Origin: Acidobacteriota bacterium
GTDB taxonomy: Bacteria; Acidobacteriota; Terriglobia; Terriglobales; Acidobacteriaceae
Assembly (NCBI GenBank): GCA_021804965.1
Contig: JAJZGG010000006.1
Coordinates: 12,038 to 69,463, forward strand
DNA: 57,426 nucleotides
Direction of reading: 5' to 3'
Translations under genes and position numbers: made by a program
In this document: piece by piece, positions 53,101 through 57,426 of the stretch
Layout of the letters: every line of letters starts with the position of its first letter
Numbering within the stretch: position 1 is the stretch's first letter
Notes under the pieces: model-generated
Told to the model about the DNA's origin: nothing
Seen by the model: only the letters and a program-made list of their open reading frames with translations
The model's database searches: none

Positions 53101-53880
53101 ACCGAAGGACTGGAGCACCTTGACCTCGGCGGTCATGTCGGGGTTGGGCACGGCGATGGAGTAGCAGTTGCAACCCGGATCAATGATGTTGGCGCCGTCC
53201 ATGAGGAACGAGGTGCCGCCACGATAGGGCGCACCGCTGGGCGAGTAACCGACACCGACGGTGCTGCCGGTGGGAGCCTCCGCGGAGAAGTCGACGGAGC
53301 TGCCGCCGGAGGTTCCGTTGGGCACGGAGGTGACACCGGGCAGAACCTTGAGCAGCTCGGAGATGTTGCGGCCTTCGAGCGAGAGCTTCTCCAGATCCTT
53401 GCTGGTGAGCACCTCGGAGCGTACGCCGGAGTCAACGGGAATGATCTGTGCCGGATTGGCCGTGACGGTGACCGACTCCGTGGCGGCGCCGACGGCAAGC
53501 TGGATGCCGTTGACCGTGCGGGCGTCGCCGGAGTTCATGAGGAAGCCTGTCTGCTGCCAGGCCTCAAAGCCCTGGGCGGTGACACGGACGGTGTAAGTGC
53601 CAGGCTGAACGGCGGCAAAGGTGAAGTATCCGGCACCGTCACTGGTGGTGACACGCTGGTCCTGCGTGGCCTGGTTGAGGATGGTGATGGCAGCTTTGGG
53701 GATGACGGCACCGGTGTTGTCCCGGACGGTTCCGGAGATGCTGCCGGTGGTGATCTGGGCCGAGGCTGGGATTGCGGGGATCAGCAGACCGAAGACGGTC
53801 AGCAAACACCCGTAGAACCCCAGTCGCAGCAAGCGGCGGGTGAGCGAAAGCCCTGTCCGCATGATGTCATTCCTGCTCAT
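50128..53880 (-). CDS. Large TonB-dependent receptor, Oar-like
   Basis: 1250 residues. Signal peptide (to about 42), carboxypeptidase-regulatory-like domain (TGSISGTVRDNTGAVIPKAAI ... GTYTVRVTAQGFEAW, about 45-110), plug (about 120-230, including RGGTSFLMDGANIID) and a very long barrel rich in Asn/Gly/Tyr that ends YARIIELSLKYNF with the terminal Phe of outer-membrane barrels. This expanded Oar-like family is abundant in Acidobacteriota and is linked to uptake of large substrates such as glycans; the ligand is unknown. Start 53880 has AAGGAG eight bases upstream. Confidence 0.9.
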   Translation of the reverse strand: MSRNDIMRTGLSLTRRLLRLGFYGCLLTVFGLLIPAIPASAQITTGSISGTVRDNTGAVIPKAAITILNQATQDQRVTTSDGAGYFTFAAVQPGTYTVRVTAQGFEAWQQTGFLMNSGDARTVNGIQLAVGAATESVTVTANPAQIIPVDSGVRSEVLTSKDLEKLSLEGRNISELLKVLPGVTSVPNGTSGGSSVDFSAEAPTGSTVGVGYSPSGAPYRGGTSFLMDGANIIDPGCNCYSIAVPNPDMTAEVKVLQSFGADAPNGPVVINATSKSGTSQFHGEAYFYARNQVLNSNTWLNNNSGIPRQQGEYYYPGGNIGGPVLIPHTDFNKSRKLLFWGGYEYYKQTLPAGTPLESYIPSAGMMAGNFTPSGAGNSALCPNGFSANATNWCNNLQGATAPDGTPISGGVIPSQYLDQGAAAIMKMFPAANANPLSTPGGYNYLQNITNQQNGYIWRGRVDYNINDNNKIFATFQQAKTTYVTVGHVYYNPAYDVAYPGGNLLQPETSRVATFNMVNVLSPTMTNEFIFGWGWANGTIAPTNLAAITKTALGYPYATVYNTASQVVPSLNAAGAQSFPDISQPAFFTASGNYPSKKAIPSFADNFTKVWRSHTFKLGVFTELVGNLQGSYAFPNGQLSFASQPLPNGVNGSTLPASTLIGSSNPTANLVMGIASSFSQSNSLPVQDMAYRTNSFYMMDSWQLNSRLIVNAGIRFDHVGRWYDRQGTGLAVWLPQLYASDVAENAAAKAMVVEYPGVRWKGIDPGIPNSGSPDHIAFTSPRVGFSYDLFGQGRSILRGGWGKYVWNDQFNDYAGALSTSQNMQIYNSPGGQAITLNQIAQQKGASYPAPAGSITAVDYNDYKMPTTYAYNVTFDQQLPWNTMLEVAYVGNSSSNLLMGGQSDGSGIGGSEWVNANKIPLGGLFQADPISGAAAPSDPDNTASYTLKDYYPYGGCDISGACYGYGTNSLTVHEHVGYSNYNGLQISWLKQAGHASFDFNYTWSKSLGIIGSTLDAFTVHGNYGILAIDRPQAFNASYAYSFDKLYRGSQPVLAAVVNGWTISGITTFQSGGNLQSNSSQNLGLSIEKQDAGGKSIEALTSRTYFGTDADSILPVATCNPKGGPASHQLLNLACFSAPTIGTQGVRQISPYLSGPIYTDSDLTLYKIFPIVGDQNVELRASAFDFMNHSLWGFSGNNYLTLKYGTQDGGHTFYTNSNLLGVNQSAWGIENQKAPYSGAGYARIIELSLKYNF

Positions 53881-54308
53881 TCTGGCACTCCTTGAGTCGT
53901 GGTTGAGTCTTCAAAGTATTCGGAAGCGAATGGTCGCCGCCGAAGGCGACACGGCGCGGGTGGACTGCTGAAAATCGCATGGGAGAAATCGTTTTCTTTT
54001 AGAGAGAGCGAATCTGATGCGCTTCCTTTGTTCCAATCCTGCTGCGGCGTGCGGGTCTGAACGATTGGTATGTATCGATAACGGATACGCTTGCTGTATC
54101 GTTTACTTGACCGCATTCATATTATCTTCATCAAAGTAAGCCGTCAACCGGATGGATTTCGGGACAGGCAACCGATTTCAATTGAATGAGTTGGACGGGG
54201 AGCAGTGTTCGCACGGCTGCGAACTGAAACGAGAAGCGCAAGGGAGCTGACAGGTGAGCTCAGGATTGCGCATTGGGCTGCAGGTGGAGTGGGTGGGACA
54301 AACCTGCG
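53881..54308. other. Intergenic region upstream of the Oar-like gene
   Basis: 428 bases without a convincing gene. An AT-rich patch (54060-54140) contains GTATCG twice (54072-54077 and 54096-54101, 24 bases apart) and an inverted GTATC/GATAC pair (54072-54076/54084-54088): possible operator sequences of the receptor gene. Nothing else is recognised. Confidence 0.45.
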
Positions 54309-54337
54309 CTGCGGCAGGCTGGGTTTGCCTGCCGCAG
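54309..54337 (-). terminator. Hairpin after the BON/glycine-zipper gene
   Basis: CTGCGGCAGGC/GCCTGCCGCAG, 11 bp stem, 7-base loop, 15 bases past the stop. On the minus strand CGCAGGTTTGT follows, a weak T-run. Confidence 0.6.
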
Positions 54338-54351
54338 TGTGGTCGCGGGCG

Positions 54352-55641
54352 CTACCAGTCTGTGCCGAAGTAGATGCCGGGAGCAGGGGCGAAGTAGCCG
54401 GGATAGTAGCCCGGGTAGTAGCCGCTATAGAAGCCGTAGGGGTAGATGGCCGGGGCCGGCGGCGGGTATACGGCGCGACGGCGAAGCATGGGACCACCGA
54501 CGCCTGGCGCGGCTGAGGCCAGCCGCTGCGCCTCCTGCCGGCTGACCGGGGTGACGGTGAGCGGCGTGGAGAGATGGAAGGTCATGCGGAATTCGGAGGG
54601 AATCCAGACCTGAGGGCCACGCGAGACGGCCGAGGCAGCCGTGCCGCCCAGGCCGCCGGCAGTGCCGCCGATGAGCGCACCGGTGCCTCCGCCGAAGGCT
54701 CCGCCGACGACGGCTCCGAGCAGGGCTCCGCCGATGGCGCTGGCCGCGGTGTGGCCACCCTTGCCGGGACTGCGGACCTTGAAGTAGTTGGCATCGATGG
54801 GAAAGGTGTTGCCCTCAAGCTGGACGGCGTCCAGGCGCAGGGCAAGCTCGGCGTGGCCGGTGAGGCTGCCGGACTGGCGGACGTCAGTGACCTCGCCGTG
54901 AATGGTGGCGCCGCGGGGAATGGCGAGGACGCCGCCGGCGTAAATATCGCGCGCAGCGACGAAATCGATCGGGGCACCGGGCTGGGCCATATCACTGGAA
55001 AGCGACTGGGTGGTACGGACGACGAGAGCGGTTCCCTGCGGGATGGTGACGGGGTTGCGCGGCGGCTCCGGCCCGGCGGGATACTGCGGCTGATAGGGCT
55101 GCTGGTCGTCCTGCTGGCGGTAGCCCCGGGCGTAGCTGGAGCGGGCGGCGGACGACTGGGCATATTGGCCGTTGTCGGGCTGAGCGCTGTCAGGCTGGCC
55201 GGGCTGATTCTGGTATTGCTGATTCTGGTCGGGCTGCTGGGCCGTGGTCGGCGGAAGTCCGGCAGAGTCCTCCTGCGGGTTGGCGGCCTCGGGAGCAGAT
55301 GCATCCGGCGCAGCTCCGCCAGCCTGCTGCGGGTTGCCAACGGTCAGGTTGTTGACGACCTTGGTGACGCCGGGAACCTGGGTGGCGAGCGAGGCGGCCA
55401 GCTCACGGTTGGCCTGGCTGGACGAGGTGCCGGTGAGCGTGACGACACCCTGCGCGGTGGTGGCCGTGATCCAGTCGGGCTTGAGCTGGGCGGCGGCGTC
55501 CAGCGCGTGGACAACGTTCATCTCAATCTGGCCGTCCGGAACAGCGGGCGCGGCCTGGGCGTGGGCCGTGGGCGCGGCCGCCAGAAGGGACAGCACCGCA
55601 ACGACAAGGGCAACGCGAGAAAAGCGATCCAGCAAACGCAT
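54352..55641 (-). CDS. Exported BON-domain protein with glycine-zipper segment
   Basis: 429 residues. Signal peptide (to about 28), BON domain (about 36-102: IEMNVVHALDAAAQLKPDWIT ... VPGVTKVVNNLTV), a Gln/Asn/Pro-rich linker (about 105-200), a beta-rich domain (VTIPQGTALVVRTTQSLSSD...; RGATIHGEVTDV), a glycine-zipper (about 300-335: ALLGAVVGGAFGGGTGALIGG) that could insert in a membrane, and a Tyr/Pro/Gly tail with the repeat YYPGYYPGYF. Likely an envelope-attached protein; the exact role is unknown. It is the second BON protein in this window (compare 21087-21737). Confidence 0.8.
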   Translation of the reverse strand: MRLLDRFSRVALVVAVLSLLAAAPTAHAQAAPAVPDGQIEMNVVHALDAAAQLKPDWITATTAQGVVTLTGTSSSQANRELAASLATQVPGVTKVVNNLTVGNPQQAGGAAPDASAPEAANPQEDSAGLPPTTAQQPDQNQQYQNQPGQPDSAQPDNGQYAQSSAARSSYARGYRQQDDQQPYQPQYPAGPEPPRNPVTIPQGTALVVRTTQSLSSDMAQPGAPIDFVAARDIYAGGVLAIPRGATIHGEVTDVRQSGSLTGHAELALRLDAVQLEGNTFPIDANYFKVRSPGKGGHTAASAIGGALLGAVVGGAFGGGTGALIGGTAGGLGGTAASAVSRGPQVWIPSEFRMTFHLSTPLTVTPVSRQEAQRLASAAPGVGGPMLRRRAVYPPPAPAIYPYGFYSGYYPGYYPGYFAPAPGIYFGTDW

Positions 55642-55942
55642 GAGGAGACCTCACTTTGAAGGCGATCGAAAGCACCGCACAGAGCAGGACCAAAGCACCA
55701 CTTCCCTGCTCAATCGATTAGACACCAAACCGGGCCGAAGGTTGCAGCATGGCATTGCATGCAGCAGCAGCGGCCTTTGGCCGCCACGGACATCAGTGGC
55801 GCTCTCGTTGGTCGCGGGGTGGGGTGGTGGCGGACGCTGGGGAATGCAAAAGCAAAAGAAGAAGCAGATTCCCTTCGGGAATGACAAACAAAGGGGGATA
55901 TTTATTTGGGGGCGCGGGGGTGGATTGGCTGGGCGTGGGTGC

Positions 55943-55983
55943 GGTGGCGTGGGGTGGGGTGCTGGTGGCGTGGGGTGGGGTGC
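55943..55983 (+). repeat. Tandem 21-base G-rich repeat
   Basis: Two copies of GGTGGCGTGGGGTGGGGTGC, one base apart, inside a longer G/T-rich tract. Four or more G-tracts of three to four Gs lie within 40 bases, meeting the usual pattern for a G-quadruplex on the plus strand. Confidence 0.7.
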
Positions 55984-56042
55984 GGTGGGGTGGATCGGGT
56001 TGTGGCGCTGGAGTGGGATGCCGGTCGGAGTGGGGTGAAGGG

Positions 56043-56074
56043 AGGGCCACAGCCGGGGGGATGGCTGTGGCCCT
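56043..56074 (-). terminator. Hairpin after gltB
   Basis: A 12 bp perfect stem AGGGCCACAGCC/GGCTGTGGCCCT with an 8-base loop, 37 bases past the gltB stop. On the minus strand CCCTTCAC follows, so the T-run is poor. Confidence 0.65.
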
Positions 56075-56110
56075 TGGGGTGAGTGGGCTGGGCGGCGCGG
56101 GGTGCGCGGC

Positions 56111-57426
56111 TCAGGATTTGGGGGTGACGCGGATGAGGTTGGGGGCAAGCTCCTGCCAGCGGCTGAGGAGGACCTTGCCGCAGGCGCTGTCGGTTTTGGC
56201 GACGTGGAGCTCGACGAGTTCGCGGATGGAGCGCTGGGCGGCGAAATCGAGGTCGAGGTAGCGCTCGGCGGTAAGGAATTCAGAGTGGTACATGCCCTTT
56301 TCGATGAATGCGGCCTTGTCGTCGTAGATCCAGGCGAGGCCGCCGGTCATGCCGGCGCCGAAGTTGATGCCGGTGTCGCCGAGGATGACGGCGAGGCCGC
56401 CGGTCATGTACTCGCAGCCGTGGTCGCCGCAGCCCTCAACGATGGCCAGAGCGCCGGAGTTGCGGACGGCGAAGCGCTCGCCGGCGCGTCCGGCGGCGAA
56501 GAGCGAGCCGGAGGTGGCGCCGTAGAGGGCAACGTTGCCGAGGATGACGTGGCGGGTGCTTTCGCGCGCGGCGCGTCCCTCGGGGCGGAGGATGAGTTCG
56601 CCGCCGCTGAGGCCCTTGCCGACGAAGTCATTGGCTAGGCCGTCGTTGCGGAGGGTCATGCCGGAGACGGCGAAGGCTCCATAGGACTGGCCGACGACGC
56701 CGCGCGTGGAGAAGGTGAGCGTGGAGCCGGTGATGGAGGGATTGCCGGTGCGGAGCAGCGCGAGCTGGCCGGCGAGGCGGGCACCGAGAGAGCGATCCTC
56801 GTTGGTGACGGGCGTGGACAGGGTGTAGGGCTGGCCGGCGCGGAAGGCTGCAAGAGCCGGCTGGACCCAGGCGTCGTCCAGCGCGGGACGGTCTTCTGGC
56901 GCGTGGGGACGATCGTTGCGGGAGCCCATCCAGCGGACGTCGGCACCGGTTTCTGCGGCGATGCGGGCGGCGGCGAGGATGGGGGCCAGGTCGAGCGAGC
57001 CGTCGTAGCGAACCTGCTCGAGGAGATCGGTGCGACCGGTGGCGGCAGCCAGCGAGGGCAGGCCGAGGGTGGCCAGCAACTGGCGCAGCTCGGTGGCCAG
57101 CTCCTCGCAGAAGCGGACGATGTGCTCGGGCTTGCCGCGGAACTTGGCGCGCAGCTCGGGCCGCTGGGTGGCGATGCCGGTGGGACAGGTGTTCAAGTGG
57201 CACTGGCGGGCCATGTCGCAGCCGAGGGCGACGAGGACGGCGGTGCCGAAGGCGAACTCATCGGCACCGAGCAGGGCGGCGATGAGGATGTCGCGGGCCG
57301 AGCGCAGGCCGCCGTCAGTGCGCAGGCGGACGCGACCGCGAAGGCCGTTGTGGATGAGCACCTGCTGGGCTTCGGCAAGGCCAAGCTCCCAGGGGTCGCC
57401 GGCGTGCTTGATGCTGGACAGCGGCG
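56111..57426 (-). CDS. gltB: Glutamate synthase large subunit, C-terminal part (5' end outside the window)
   Basis: 437 residues are visible and the frame continues past the window edge (SSIKHAGDPWELGLAEAQQ just before 57361). It makes two glutamates from glutamine and 2-oxoglutarate. Seen: end of the FMN domain (LRTDGGLRSARD), the [3Fe-4S] cysteines in LGCDMARQCHLNTCPTGIATQ, and the GXGXG beta-helix domain (GYGAT-like repeats: KGLSGGELILRP, GNVALYGATSGSLFAAGRAGERF, GCGDHGCEYMTGGLAVILG). The C-terminus is complete (RVTPKS). The matching small subunit is not next to it in this window. Confidence 0.93.
   Translation of the reverse strand, partial: PLSSIKHAGDPWELGLAEAQQVLIHNGLRGRVRLRTDGGLRSARDILIAALLGADEFAFGTAVLVALGCDMARQCHLNTCPTGIATQRPELRAKFRGKPEHIVRFCEELATELRQLLATLGLPSLAAATGRTDLLEQVRYDGSLDLAPILAAARIAAETGADVRWMGSRNDRPHAPEDRPALDDAWVQPALAAFRAGQPYTLSTPVTNEDRSLGARLAGQLALLRTGNPSITGSTLTFSTRGVVGQSYGAFAVSGMTLRNDGLANDFVGKGLSGGELILRPEGRAARESTRHVILGNVALYGATSGSLFAAGRAGERFAVRNSGALAIVEGCGDHGCEYMTGGLAVILGDTGINFGAGMTGGLAWIYDDKAAFIEKGMYHSEFLTAERYLDLDFAAQRSIRELVELHVAKTDSACGKVLLSRWQELAPNLIRVTPKS

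Larger units (their letters stand above)
55642..56110. other. Intergenic region with G-rich tandem repeat
   Basis: 469 bases between gltB and the BON gene. The part 55892-56038 is extremely G-rich on the plus strand, with a perfect 20-base unit at 55943-55962 and 55964-55983 and many GGGG runs. Reading frames across it exist only because stops are rare in such DNA; none is protein-like. Confidence 0.6.

Overview
The window looks like a chromosomal segment of a GC-rich acidobacterium, most likely class Terriglobia (subdivision 1, Acidobacterium/Terriglobus type). The evidence is the pairing of very large TonB-dependent, Oar-like receptors carrying N-terminal carboxypeptidase-regulatory domains with a GH9 cellulase, a split cytochrome b/Rieske complex and the general codon style. 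The species cannot be fixed from the sequence alone.

Layout. 1-11.2 kb is housekeeping DNA: the tail of an ABC ATPase, a GNAT acetyltransferase, glutaryl-CoA dehydrogenase, two cyclophilins, acetyl-CoA synthetase, phosphoserine phosphatase, UDP-glucose 4-epimerase, a TonB-family protein and a secreted M48-like protein whose zinc site is broken. At 11206-11297 lies tRNA-Ser(CGA), the insertion point of a 9.7 kb genomic island (11293-21033). The island carries a P4-type integrase, a second tyrosine recombinase with two small DNA-binding proteins, an unknown 397-residue protein and a type III restriction-modification pair. It ends in a 15 bp copy of the tRNA 3' end followed by a near-copy of the tRNA terminator. 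21-27 kb holds a BON-domain protein, a secreted helical protein, a GH9 glycosidase and an aldo/keto reductase.

27.3-36.3 kb (minus strand) is an eight-gene respiratory cluster: amicyanin-like cupredoxin, FAD/NAD(P)/Fe-S oxidoreductase, Rieske protein, cytochrome b in two pieces, an octaheme cytochrome c, a monoheme lipoprotein and a fused cytochrome-porin resembling Cyc2. 39.6-49.8 kb (plus strand) is a complete hypCDEABF-hyaABCD locus for a membrane-bound [NiFe] hydrogenase. Its small subunit has all six cysteines of the O2-tolerant proximal [4Fe-3S] cluster. Two TonB-dependent receptors lie beside the hydrogenase locus. The window ends with a BON/glycine-zipper protein, a G-rich intergenic region and the 3' part of gltB.

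How the parts may work together (inference): the hydrogenase would pass electrons through its cytochrome b to (mena)quinone. The adjacent quinol-cytochrome c complex could pass them on through periplasmic hemes and copper to an oxidase or through the porin-cytochrome. In the other direction, electrons from outside might be driven to NAD(P)+ through the flavoprotein module. Four palindromes of the form GTGA-N6-TCAC lie in front of the cytochrome complex, the hyp genes, the hya genes and the BON gene pair. They suggest one CRP/FNR-family regulator over all of them.
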